Shown here: one piece after another, positions 11,755 to 19,181 of the stretch
Numbering within the stretch: the first letter of the stretch is position 1
Layout of the letters: each line of letters opens with the position of its first letter
From: Capnocytophaga stomatis
Lineage (GTDB): Bacteria > Bacteroidota > Bacteroidia > Flavobacteriales > Flavobacteriaceae
Length of the DNA: 64,000 nt
Assembly (NCBI RefSeq): GCF_002302635.1
Contig: NZ_CP022387.1
Coordinates: 2,666,001-2,730,000 of the forward strand
Direction: 5' to 3'
The notes under the pieces: generated by a model
Told to the model about the DNA's origin: nothing
The model's database searches: none
What the model saw: only the letters and a program-made list of their open reading frames with translations
Translations under genes and position numbers: made by a program

Positions 11755-11801
11755 GTTGTAACCAATCACAAAGTTACGAAAATTTGAAAGCCGTTACAAT
11801 A
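11755..11801 (-). repeat. Degenerate terminal CRISPR repeat, cas-distal end
   Basis: Bases match the consensus up to GAAAGC, then read CGTTACAATA, i.e. substitutions and one missing base in the last ten positions. Degenerate repeats usually mark the old end of an array. The promoter elements survive on the minus strand (TTG, 20 nt, TAACTTTG), so this would be the most upstream promoter of the array. Confidence 0.9.
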
Positions 11802-11805
11802 ATTT

Positions 11806-11835
11806 TTGTCAATCTACAAATACTTTATATCTTCG
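11806..11835 (+). promoter_or_regulatory. Candidate recO promoter
   Basis: TTG at 11806-11808, 19 nt, then TATCTTCG at 11828-11835, one base off TAnnTTTG. It starts 5 bp beyond the last repeat and is divergent from the repeat-borne promoter there. Confidence 0.5.
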
Positions 11836-11908
11836 CGTAGTTTTGGTGGGGAATTTGTATTTTCGTTAAAAATAATCGGAAAGGCACAAATTTAAAAAAT
11901 GTAGAAAA

Positions 11909-12625
11909 ATGTATTCAACAACTAAGGCAATTGTAATTTCAGCTTTGAAATATGGAGATAATAGCTTGATAGTTAAATGTTTTACCGAAGATTTGGGTGT
12001 TCGTTCGTACTTGCTTCAAGGCGTTTTATCCTCAAAAAAAACAACATTAAAACCAGCTCTTTTTCAGCCTTTTATGCAACTGGAATTGGTGGTAAGTAAC
12101 AGAAACACAGCCTCTTTGGAACGCATCAAGGAAGCAAAAGTAACCAAAGTTTATCAGTCCATACACACAGATATTTACAAAAGTTCCGTAACAATGCTCT
12201 TAGCCGAAATTTGTTCTTTTGCCTGTGCTAATGAGTATGCAGAACCTGATTTGTATCAATTTTTAGAGGAAAAATTATGTTTTTTTGATGAAAATGATTT
12301 CTTGCCCAACTTTCATTTAAAATTTTTGATTGATTTAACACGATTTTTAGGATTTTATCCCGATACTTCCAATGAGGATAATTTATTTTTCAGTTTGGAG
12401 GAAGGAACTTTCAGTCATTCCGATGAAACAAAACATTCTATTTCGGGCAAAGAACTTATTTTTTTTAAAAATATTATTTCTTGTGAATATTCTGATTTAT
12501 ATGAAATTAAATCTTCAAAAAATGAAAGAAATATTCTTTTAAATCATCTTTTAAAATATTATCAGTGGCACTTTCCCGGTTTTAGAAAGCCAAAATCTTT
12601 GGAAGTTTTGCAAGTTTTATTTTGA
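11909..12625 (+). CDS. recO: DNA repair protein RecO
   Basis: RecO loads RecA on SSB-coated single-stranded DNA with RecR (RecFOR pathway) and anneals strands. The 238-aa protein has the N-terminal OB-fold start (TKAIVISALKYGDNSLIVKCFTE) and the C-terminal signature HFPGFRKPKSLEVLQ typical of flavobacterial RecO. The bacterial-type cysteine zinc ligands are not evident. It stands alone between the CRISPR array and a dihydroorotase-like gene. The start at ATG 11909 fits the family N-terminus and leaves a leader of about 70 nt after the candidate promoter. Confidence 0.93.
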   Translation: MYSTTKAIVISALKYGDNSLIVKCFTEDLGVRSYLLQGVLSSKKTTLKPALFQPFMQLELVVSNRNTASLERIKEAKVTKVYQSIHTDIYKSSVTMLLAEICSFACANEYAEPDLYQFLEEKLCFFDENDFLPNFHLKFLIDLTRFLGFYPDTSNEDNLFFSLEEGTFSHSDETKHSISGKELIFFKNIISCEYSDLYEIKSSKNERNILLNHLLKYYQWHFPGFRKPKSLEVLQVLF

Positions 12626-12722
12626 TTTGAAGTTCTTTCAAAAAAATCCTTCTTAGTCAGCAAATTCAAAAAGTTTAATACTAAAAATAGCTTAAAATTT
12701 TATATAGTTCATTTTTTAATCT

Positions 12723-12730
12723 TAACTTTG
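12723..12730 (+). promoter_or_regulatory. -7 box upstream of the dihydroorotase-like gene
   Basis: TAACTTTG is a perfect TAnnTTTG; no TTG is seen at the -33 distance. It predicts a leader of about 100 nt. Confidence 0.45.
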
Positions 12731-12833
12731 CCAGTTGAGAGGTGAATTTTTCGGATATTGGATTTTCAGCTGATTTTCTGATGTTTGTAATTTTTCAGCT
12801 TTATATTTAAATTTTTTAAATGTTAATTCGAAT

Positions 12834-14084
12834 ATGAATATATTAATCAAATCTGCAAAAATTTTAGATAAACTAAGTGCTTTCCATAAAACTACTAAAG
12901 ATATTTTAATTTCTGATGGAATTATTACAAAAATTTCAGATGCCATTACAGCTGAAAATGTAGATAAAATCATTGAAAATGTGTATGTTTCGCAAGGTTG
13001 GGCGGATAGTAGCGTTTGTTTTGGTGAGCCGGGATTTGAAGAACGAGAAACTCTGGAAAATGGAATGAAAACAGCCGAAAAAAGCGGTTTTACGCACGTG
13101 CTTGTTAATCCATTAACGAATCCGGTGACAGACACAAAGGCTTCCGTATTGTATATCAAGAATCAAACGAAAAATTTTGCAGCAACAGCACACCCCATCG
13201 GAGCTTTGACAGAGCAAAGTAAAGGAGAGGCTTTGGCTGAATTATTCGATATGAAAAGTGGTGGAGCTGTGGCTTTTGGCGATTATAAAAAAGCAATAGC
13301 AAATAATAATTTATTGAAAATAGCGTTGCAATATGTACAGAATTTCGGAGGAATAGTAATTTCTTTCCCCAATGATTCAAAAATAATGGGAAAAGGAGTT
13401 GTTAATGAGCATATTTCCGCAACCAAATTAGGGCTAAAGGGAATTCCTGCCTTAGCCGAAGAACTTTGCGTTGCTCGTGATTTGGCGGTATTGGAATATA
13501 CGGGCGGTAAGTTGCACATTCCAACCATTTCAACGGCGAAATCTGTGGAATTGATTCGTGAAGCAAAGAACAAAGGACTTGATGTAACTTGCAGTGTTGC
13601 AGTTCATAATATTCATTTTACTGATGAGATTTTGGACGGATTTGATACCAATTTTAAAGTATTACCGCCATTACGTGATAAAGAAAATGTTGAAGCCTTA
13701 CGTAAAGCTCTGAAAGAAGGAGTGATTGACTTTGTGACTTCCGACCATAATCCGTTAGATATTGAATTGAAATTCAAGGAGTTTGATTATGCATCATTTG
13801 GTACTATCGGTTTGGAAAATGTTTTTGGTATTGTAAATCAGTATGTTGATTTGGAAACAACAGTAGAATTACTGACTTCTGCCCGCAAGCGATTTGGAAT
13901 AAAAACGGAGCCAATTTCAGAGAATATTCAAGCGGATTTAACGCTATTCACTCCGGAAAGAAATTATGTATTTGAAAAAGAAAATATCTTATCAACTTCA
14001 AAAAATTCGGCTTTTATCGGAGAAACTTTAAAAGGAAAAGTTGTTGGAATTATAGCTAATAATCAGTTTGTTATGAATGATTAA
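12834..14084 (+). CDS. Dihydroorotase-like amidohydrolase lacking metal-ligand histidines
   Basis: 416-aa class I (multifunctional-complex type) dihydroorotase homologue. Active enzymes cyclise carbamoyl aspartate in pyrimidine synthesis with a Zn site built from DxHxHxREPG. Here the motif reads DSSVCFGEPG (residues 58-67), so both histidines and the substrate-binding Arg are Ser, Cys and Gly. The later HICHVST motif reads HIPTIST, losing another ligand, while TSDHNP is kept. The fold is therefore intact but the metal site is not. In other bacteria, inactive dihydroorotase subunits act as structural partners of aspartate transcarbamoylase; that role here is inference. Automatic annotation would probably call it pyrC. 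Confidence 0.85.
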   Translation: MNILIKSAKILDKLSAFHKTTKDILISDGIITKISDAITAENVDKIIENVYVSQGWADSSVCFGEPGFEERETLENGMKTAEKSGFTHVLVNPLTNPVTDTKASVLYIKNQTKNFAATAHPIGALTEQSKGEALAELFDMKSGGAVAFGDYKKAIANNNLLKIALQYVQNFGGIVISFPNDSKIMGKGVVNEHISATKLGLKGIPALAEELCVARDLAVLEYTGGKLHIPTISTAKSVELIREAKNKGLDVTCSVAVHNIHFTDEILDGFDTNFKVLPPLRDKENVEALRKALKEGVIDFVTSDHNPLDIELKFKEFDYASFGTIGLENVFGIVNQYVDLETTVELLTSARKRFGIKTEPISENIQADLTLFTPERNYVFEKENILSTSKNSAFIGETLKGKVVGIIANNQFVMND

Positions 14085-14177
14085 TTTTTCAAAATGTGAA
14101 TTTATAAATCGTTGTAAAATTCTGATTATAAGCAATTAATCTTTGTAAGTAAAAATAATAAAATAGAGAACAAAAAT

Positions 14178-14837
14178 ATGGAAACAAACAACTCTTTACC
14201 ATTAAGGTATGTTATGCGTGAACCTTTGGTGAAAGTCAAGCGTTCGCCGGTTATTTTTATGCTTCACGGCTATGGAAGCAATGAAGAAGATTTATTTTCT
14301 TTTGCGGGAGAATTACCGAAAGAATATACAATCATCTCATTAAGAGCTCCGTACAGGCTTCCTGAGTTTGGATATGCTTGGTATTCAATCAATTTTGATG
14401 AGGAACAAGATAGGTGGAGCAATAATGAGCAAGCTATAAAATCACGTGATTTGGTGGTAGATTTCATCGATGAAGCGTGCAAATTGTTTAATTTGGATAC
14501 GAAAAATATTACTTTGTTGGGATTCAGCCAAGGAAGCATTCTCAGTATGTCAATTGCAATTTCATATCCTCGTAAAATACGGAATGTGATAGCTTTAAGC
14601 GGATATTTAAATACAGAAATTTTGAAAGAGGACTACAATGAGGAGAATCATTCTGCTTTGCATTTTTATGTTTCGCACGGCACAAGCGATCAAGTAATTC
14701 CGATTGAATGGGCAAGAAAAACTCCGGAATTTTTAAAAAACTTAGGAATTGAGTGCGTGTATGAGGAATTTCCTGTTGGTCACGGAGTGGCTCCACAGAA
14801 TTTCTATTCCTTTAGAAATTGGCTTTCAAATAATTAA
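14178..14837 (+). CDS. Alpha/beta-hydrolase, phospholipase/carboxylesterase family
   Basis: 219-aa cytoplasmic serine esterase of the carboxylesterase/thioesterase-1 type; substrate unknown. The oxyanion loop MLHGYGSNEED, the nucleophile elbow GFSQGS (S117), D171 (HGTSDQVIP) and H202 (GHGVAP) make a complete catalytic triad. No signal peptide is seen. It lies 93 bp after the dihydroorotase-like gene and 66 bp before a channel gene, all on the plus strand, but nothing ties their functions together. Confidence 0.85.
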   Translation: METNNSLPLRYVMREPLVKVKRSPVIFMLHGYGSNEEDLFSFAGELPKEYTIISLRAPYRLPEFGYAWYSINFDEEQDRWSNNEQAIKSRDLVVDFIDEACKLFNLDTKNITLLGFSQGSILSMSIAISYPRKIRNVIALSGYLNTEILKEDYNEENHSALHFYVSHGTSDQVIPIEWARKTPEFLKNLGIECVYEEFPVGHGVAPQNFYSFRNWLSNN

Positions 14838-14903
14838 AAATATAAAAATTTAGTGCTATATTGAAAATTTTGATGAGAAATTTCAAACAAAACCTTTAAA
14901 ATT

Positions 14904-15797
14904 ATGCGAGGTGTAATAAAATCAAAATACGATATTTTAAAACAACAGGCGTACGTTATCATTTATGGTACAAATACGCCTTTGGGTAAGCTTTTTGATA
15001 TTGTTCTGCTGATACTTATTTTCCTCAGTGTAATTATGGTAATGCTTGAAACTGTGAAAGATATAGACCATCAAGCTCACGGAATTTTAGTGTTTTTAGA
15101 GTGGTTCATCACAGTTTTCTTTACACTTGAATACATTTTGAGAATTATTTCTAACAGAAAACCGTTACAATACATATTTAGTTTTTACGGAATAATCGAC
15201 TTGATTTCTATTCTACCGATGTACTTATCGTTTTTTATTCCCGGTTCAAAAGCTCTTTCAGTGGTTCGGGCTTTGCGTCTGTTGCGTGTTTTTCGTATTT
15301 TGGAACTCGCAAACTTTATGAATCAAGGGGAAGAATTAAAAATGGCACTGCGAACCAGCCGAACCAAAATAATGGTTTTTATCTATTTTGTTTTGGTGAT
15401 TTGTATTTTGTTAGGTTCTTTAATGTATGTTATTGAAAGTGAGGAAAGTGGATTTACCAGCATTCCTCGAAGTATCTATTGGTGTATAGTTACCTTAACC
15501 ACAGTGGGTTACGGAGATATTGCTCCGGCAACGACACTCGGACAAATGGTAGCTTCGTTTGTAATGGTTTTGGGATATGGTATCATTGCCGTTCCAACGG
15601 GAATTGTCACAGCTGAATATTCACGAGTAAAAAGGAAAAATTTTGATGTTAGGGAAAGCGAGGAATACCAAAAAGAACAAGATGTAAACGCAGTTGTTTG
15701 CCCGAATTGCAGCAATGAAAATCATCAGGAAGGAGCTAAATTTTGCTGCAAATGTGGAGTTTTATTAGGAAGAGAAAAAGATGATAGAAGAACATAA
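14904..15797 (+). CDS. Voltage-gated-type potassium channel with C-terminal zinc ribbon
   Basis: 297-aa six-helix ion channel of the inner membrane. Helices S1-S3 lie at about 30-110; S4 (VVRALRLLRVFRILEL, Arg at 122, 125, 128, 131) has Arg at every third position, as in voltage sensors. The pore loop TLTTVGYGD (filter near 200-204) is that of a K+ channel. After the last helix the soluble tail holds two CxxC pairs (C266/C269 and C281/C284), a zinc ribbon. The end overlaps the start of miaA by 17 bp, so the two are probably co-transcribed. Voltage gating is inferred from the S4 charges. Confidence 0.87.
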   Translation: MRGVIKSKYDILKQQAYVIIYGTNTPLGKLFDIVLLILIFLSVIMVMLETVKDIDHQAHGILVFLEWFITVFFTLEYILRIISNRKPLQYIFSFYGIIDLISILPMYLSFFIPGSKALSVVRALRLLRVFRILELANFMNQGEELKMALRTSRTKIMVFIYFVLVICILLGSLMYVIESEESGFTSIPRSIYWCIVTLTTVGYGDIAPATTLGQMVASFVMVLGYGIIAVPTGIVTAEYSRVKRKNFDVRESEEYQKEQDVNAVVCPNCSNENHQEGAKFCCKCGVLLGREKDDRRT

Positions 15798-16701
15798 CAA
15801 TTTGTTAATAACTGTTGTAGGTCCTACCGCTATTGGCAAAACGCGTTTGGCAATAGAATTAGCAAAACAATTTGATACAGAGATTATTTCGTGTGATTCT
15901 CGTCAATTTTTCAAGGAAATGCGAATTGGAACAGCAGTTCCCGAACCATCTGAGTTGGAAGCAGTAAAGCATCATTTTATTCAACATAAAAGTATTTTTG
16001 ATTCTTATTCTGTTGGAGATTTTGAACGTGATGCAATCCAACTTCTTGAAGAGCTTTTTGAGAACAGAAAAGTTGTAGTGATGGTAGGAGGGAGCGGACT
16101 TTATGCTGATGCAGTTATAAAAGGGCTTGATGAATTTCCTGAAGTTCCCGAGGAAGTTCGTGCGGAATTAAATCAGAAATATCTTCAAAAAGGAATTGAA
16201 TATCTGCAAGAAGAGTTAAAAAAGTTAGATTTTGTACAATATTCCCGAATGGATATACAAAATCCACAACGGCTGATTCGGGCTTTGGAGGTGTGTTTGG
16301 CAAGTGGAAAACCATATTCTTCTTTTTTAAATAGGAAAGAAACCAAAAGAAATTTTTCACATATAGAAATTGGACTTACTGCCGAGAGAGATATTGTATA
16401 TCAGCGGATTAACCAACGAGTGGAACAAATGCTCGAACAAGGTTTGCTTTGTGAGGTTCAAGAATTAATTCCTTATAAAAATTTAAATGCTTTACAAACA
16501 GTAGGTTACAGGGAATTATTTCAGTTTTTTGAAGGAAAATATTCATTGGATTTTGCAATAGAGGAAATCAAAAAAAATACTCGGCGTTTTGCCAAGCGAC
16601 AATATACTTGGTTTGGTAAAAATGAAAACATTAAATGGTTTGATTATCAGTGTAATATATCAGATGTTTTAAAACAAATTAACTTTAATCGAAGCGATTA
16701 A
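15781..16701 (+). CDS. miaA: tRNA dimethylallyltransferase
   Basis: MiaA adds the isopentenyl group to A37 next to the anticodon of tRNAs that read U-starting codons. The 306-aa protein has normal length. It shows the P-loop GPTAIGKTRLA (14-24), the CDSRQFFKEMRIGTAVP segment, the conserved GGSGLY and the C-terminal RRFAKRQYTWF typical of the family. ATG 15781 overlaps the upstream channel gene by 17 bp; no alternative start fits better. Confidence 0.96.
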   Translation: MIEEHNNLLITVVGPTAIGKTRLAIELAKQFDTEIISCDSRQFFKEMRIGTAVPEPSELEAVKHHFIQHKSIFDSYSVGDFERDAIQLLEELFENRKVVVMVGGSGLYADAVIKGLDEFPEVPEEVRAELNQKYLQKGIEYLQEELKKLDFVQYSRMDIQNPQRLIRALEVCLASGKPYSSFLNRKETKRNFSHIEIGLTAERDIVYQRINQRVEQMLEQGLLCEVQELIPYKNLNALQTVGYRELFQFFEGKYSLDFAIEEIKKNTRRFAKRQYTWFGKNENIKWFDYQCNISDVLKQINFNRSD

Positions 16702-16811
16702 AATCTTTTCACAATAAAGATTAAAATTAATATTTTTAATTATTTATCTTTGAAAATTATTAAAGTTTTATTAAAAATTGAAATTTTGTTTTTTTGTATC
16801 TGTTTTCTAAT

Positions 16812-16819
16812 TACATTTG
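16812..16819 (+). promoter_or_regulatory. -7 box upstream of mscL
   Basis: TACATTTG is a perfect TAnnTTTG. A second perfect box (TATCTTTG) lies at 16745-16752. Neither has a TTG at 19-21 nt, so two weaker or regulated starts are possible. Confidence 0.45.
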
Positions 16820-16867
16820 CCCCAGAGATTAAACTAAAATAATTTTAAAACAAAAAATCAAGTAGTT

Positions 16868-17242
16868 ATGGGATTTTTAAAAGAATTTAAAGAGTTTGCC
16901 GTAAAAGGAAACGTGATTGATTTGGCTGTCGGTGTTATCATCGGAGGGGCTTTTGGTTCAATTGTTAATTCAATGGTATCAGATGTGATTACGCCATTGT
17001 TATTGACTCCGGCTTTGGAAGCAGCAGGAGCAGACAGATTAGAGGAACTTGTTTGGAACGGAGTATCTTACGGTAAGTTTTTAGCGGCTGTTATTAACTT
17101 CATTTTCATTGCTTTCATATTGTTTGTGATGATTAAAGGAATTAATTCAATGAAGAAAAAAGAAGCGGAAGCTCCAGCACCTCCTGCAGGACCTACACAA
17201 GAGGAATTACTTGCGGAAATCAGAGATTTATTGAAAAAATAA
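16868..17242 (+). CDS. mscL: Large-conductance mechanosensitive channel MscL
   Basis: MscL opens under membrane tension to release solutes during osmotic downshock. The 124-aa protein begins with the amphipathic MGFLKEFKEFAVKGNVIDLAVGV segment and pore helix IIGGAFGSIVNS, has the second helix FLAAVINFIFIAFILFVMIK, a Pro-Ala linker and the C-terminal helix TQEELLAEIRDLL. All regions of the family are present. It is monocistronic, with promoter boxes upstream and a terminator downstream. Confidence 0.97.
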   Translation: MGFLKEFKEFAVKGNVIDLAVGVIIGGAFGSIVNSMVSDVITPLLLTPALEAAGADRLEELVWNGVSYGKFLAAVINFIFIAFILFVMIKGINSMKKKEAEAPAPPAGPTQEELLAEIRDLLKK

Positions 17243-17274
17243 TAAAATAACGTATTTAATTAATACGTTTTGTT

Positions 17275-17308
17275 AAGGCTATCTTTTGTTAAGATGGCCT
17301 TATTTTTT
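17275..17308 (+). terminator. Terminator after mscL
   Basis: An 11-bp stem (AAGGCTATCTT / AAGATGGCCTT, one T-G pair) with loop TTGTT is followed by ATTTTTTG. The T run is also the start of the next promoter's -33 box. Confidence 0.88.
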
Positions 17309-17337
17309 GTCTTTCTACTTTTATTGTTTTATCTTTG
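17306..17337 (+). promoter_or_regulatory. Promoter of cbpA-cbpM
   Basis: TTTG (17306-17309), 20 nt, TATCTTTG (17330-17337): a perfect match. Its predicted start near 17342 rules out the upstream TTG at 17335 as the translation start and supports ATG 17362. Confidence 0.8.
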
Positions 17338-17361
17338 TTGCACATTGCTAATTTGTTTAAT

Positions 17362-18246
17362 ATGGCATACATAGATTATTACAAAACTTTGGGCGTTGAA
17401 AAAACGGCAACTTCCGAAGAAATAAAGAAAGCGTATAGGAAGTTAGCCAGAAAATATCATCCGGATATGAATCCGGGAGATAAGGTTTCGGAGCAAAAAT
17501 TCAAGGAAATTAATGAAGCTAACGAGGTGCTTAGCGATCCGGAAAACCGAGCGAAGTATGACAAATACGGAGAAAATTGGAAACACGGGGAGGAGTACGA
17601 AAAAGCACAACGTCAATATTCAAGAAATAACTTCGATGAGACAGATTATGAGAGTTCGGCGGATTATTCCGAGTTTTTCAGAGATATGTTTGGCGGAGCG
17701 GGCTTTGGCGGAAGTTCCTACAGCCGTGCATCAGGTAAGTTCAAGGGACAAGATATTTATGCCGAAGTATCACTTTCTTTCAGGGAAGCAGCTCAAAAGC
17801 AACAAAAGACGTTTTCTGTCAACGGAAGAAACATTCGTATCACTGTGCCGGCTGGGGTTCACGATGGGCAGCAAATAAAACTGAAAGGTTACGGAAGCAA
17901 AGGATACAACGGAGGACCGAGCGGAGATTTGTACATAACTTTTAATATTCAGCCTGATACGCAGTTTGAACGCGTGGGTAATGATTTGAAAACCAGAGTT
18001 TTGATTGATTTATACACAGCGATGTTGGGTGGAGAAATTCAAGTGGAAACCTTGGAAGGAAAAGTGAAACTAAAGGTACAGCCTGAAACTCAGAATGGTA
18101 TGGTAGTACGCCTGAAAGGAAAAGGTTTTCCTGTGTACAAGAAGGAAGGAGAATTCGGAGATTTGTTTATCACATATGAAGTTCAGCTTCCTAAAAACTT
18201 GACAGACAAGCAAAAAGACCTATTCGAACAACTTAAAAATTCATAG
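17362..18246 (+). CDS. cbpA: DnaJ-class co-chaperone, CbpA type (no zinc finger)
   Basis: 294-aa Hsp40 protein that stimulates the DnaK ATPase and presents clients. The J domain (1-70) has HPD at 33-35; a G/F-rich linker with [10 protein letters not shown] follows; then come two DnaJ_C beta domains (about 115-285). The CxxCxGxG zinc repeats of true DnaJ are absent. The open frame begins at TTG 17335, but the family start [11 protein letters not shown] is ATG 17362 and the promoter agrees. The next gene, 3 bp later, encodes a CbpM-type modulator, which makes the CbpA assignment strong. Confidence 0.92.
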   Translation: MAYIDYYKTLGVEKTATSEEIKKAYRKLARKYHPDMNPGDKVSEQKFKEINEANEVLSDPENRAKYDKYGENWKHGEEYEKAQRQYSRNNFDETDYESSADYSEFFRDMFGGAGFGGSSYSRASGKFKGQDIYAEVSLSFREAAQKQQKTFSVNGRNIRITVPAGVHDGQQIKLKGYGSKGYNGGPSGDLYITFNIQPDTQFERVGNDLKTRVLIDLYTAMLGGEIQVETLEGKVKLKVQPETQNGMVVRLKGKGFPVYKKEGEFGDLFITYEVQLPKNLTDKQKDLFEQLKNS

Positions 18247-18249
18247 ATT

Positions 18250-18519
18250 ATGGAAGGAAGAATTTCAAGAGAGGAAATTATCAGGATATACAACATTGAA
18301 ATTGCTTTTTTCAATGAGTTGGAGGCTTGTGGGTTGATTCAAACTGAGGTCGTGGATGAAACTATTTATCTTAATTACGACCAGTTGTCTAATTTTGAGA
18401 GATTTACAAATTGGTATTATGATTTGGAAGTAAATATGCCAGGCTTGGAAATTATCCATCATTTGCTAAATCAAATTCAATCATTACAAGAAGAAAATAG
18501 GAAATTATTGGGCAGATAG
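18250..18519 (+). CDS. cbpM: Chaperone modulator CbpM-like protein
   Basis: 89-aa MerR-HTH-like protein of the CbpM family, which binds the J domain of CbpA and blocks its action on DnaK. The start MEGRISREEIIRIYNIEIAFFNELEACGLI and the C-terminal helix IQSLQEENRKLLG fit the family. It begins 3 bp after the cbpA stop. The pairing, more than the short sequence, supports the name. Confidence 0.85.
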   Translation: MEGRISREEIIRIYNIEIAFFNELEACGLIQTEVVDETIYLNYDQLSNFERFTNWYYDLEVNMPGLEIIHHLLNQIQSLQEENRKLLGR

Positions 18520-18540
18520 AAAAGTTACCTTTTTATTTAT

Positions 18541-18548
18541 TACCTTTG
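18541..18548 (+). promoter_or_regulatory. -7 box of the thioredoxin-like gene
   Basis: TACCTTTG, a perfect TAnnTTTG, predicts a leader of only about 12 nt before ATG 18565. No TTG at the -33 distance. Confidence 0.5.
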
Positions 18549-18564
18549 GCAAAAATTAATCTTT

Positions 18565-19167
18565 ATGGAAAAAAAGCAAATCATTCAAAAAAGCTTGCTA
18601 AAAAGCATATCATACACAACCTACAGAAATCTTATTGATAAAATGGTTGAGGAAGGCAAAACAAGTGGTCCGGAACAAACTCAAGACCTTATTGATTATA
18701 CGGCACTTAACGAGAAACGTTACAAGAGATTGGATAAAACTATAAAAATTTCAGAGGAAAAAGCTGAATTTTTTAAAAATTATTCAAAAAGTGTTACTTT
18801 TCTTGTAATTACGGAAACTTGGTGTGGAGACGCTGCTCAGATAGTTCCTGTTATTAACAAAATAGCAGAATTAAATCCTAAAATCACTCTAAAATTAGTG
18901 TTTAGAGATGAAAATGAGGAGCTTATGAATTTATTTCTTACCAACGGCGGAAAAGCAATCCCAATTGTTGTAGTTTTGGATTTGGAAGATAACGTGTTGG
19001 CATCGTGGGGCTCTCGTCCGTCAATTGCTACTAAAATGGTTGAAGATTATAAAGCTCAGCACGGAAAATTATCTGCGGAATTCAAAGAAGAATTACAGAA
19101 GTGGTACAACCAAGATAAAGGAAACAACATTGTTGATGATTTTATCAAAATATTAAGCGAGAAATAA
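18565..19167 (+). CDS. Thioredoxin-fold protein with a WCGDA site
   Basis: 200-aa cytoplasmic protein with a thioredoxin domain at about 70-170. The active-site segment reads TWCGDAAQ, so the first Cys is kept but the second is Ala. This is typical of a thioredoxin-like family common in Bacteroidetes and Firmicutes, where disulfide exchange with two cysteines is not possible. The cis-Pro region (KAIPIVVVLD) is present. Function unknown. It converges with lpxB at a distance of 14 bp. Confidence 0.8.
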   Translation: MEKKQIIQKSLLKSISYTTYRNLIDKMVEEGKTSGPEQTQDLIDYTALNEKRYKRLDKTIKISEEKAEFFKNYSKSVTFLVITETWCGDAAQIVPVINKIAELNPKITLKLVFRDENEELMNLFLTNGGKAIPIVVVLDLEDNVLASWGSRPSIATKMVEDYKAQHGKLSAEFKEELQKWYNQDKGNNIVDDFIKILSEK

Positions 19168-19181
19168 ATTTTTCTGAGAAA

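Larger units (their letters stand above)
7212..11801 (-). CRISPR. Type II-C CRISPR array: 60 repeats of 47 bp, 59 spacers of 30 bp
   Basis: The unit is exactly 77 bp: repeat starts run from 7212 to 11755, i.e. 59 steps of 77. The repeat begins GTTGTAACCAATCAC and ends GCAATTTACAAC on the plus strand; as read, all but the last look identical. Both ends start with GTTGTA, so orientation needs other evidence: the tracrRNA anti-repeat pairs with the minus-strand form, so the crRNA strand is minus. Numbered from the cas2 side, 49 of the 59 spacers are distinct. Copies are 22-23=24-25, 27-28=29-30, 35=36, 51=52, 49-50=55-56, 49=59 and 42=57. Spacers 1-21 are all unique. No AT-rich leader longer than the 112 bp between cas2 and repeat 1 is present. 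Confidence 0.98.

Noticed and set aside
12626-12833. Possible small RNA between recO and the dihydroorotase-like gene
   Set aside because: Only a -7 box and A/T-rich leader are visible; no stable hairpin or terminator.
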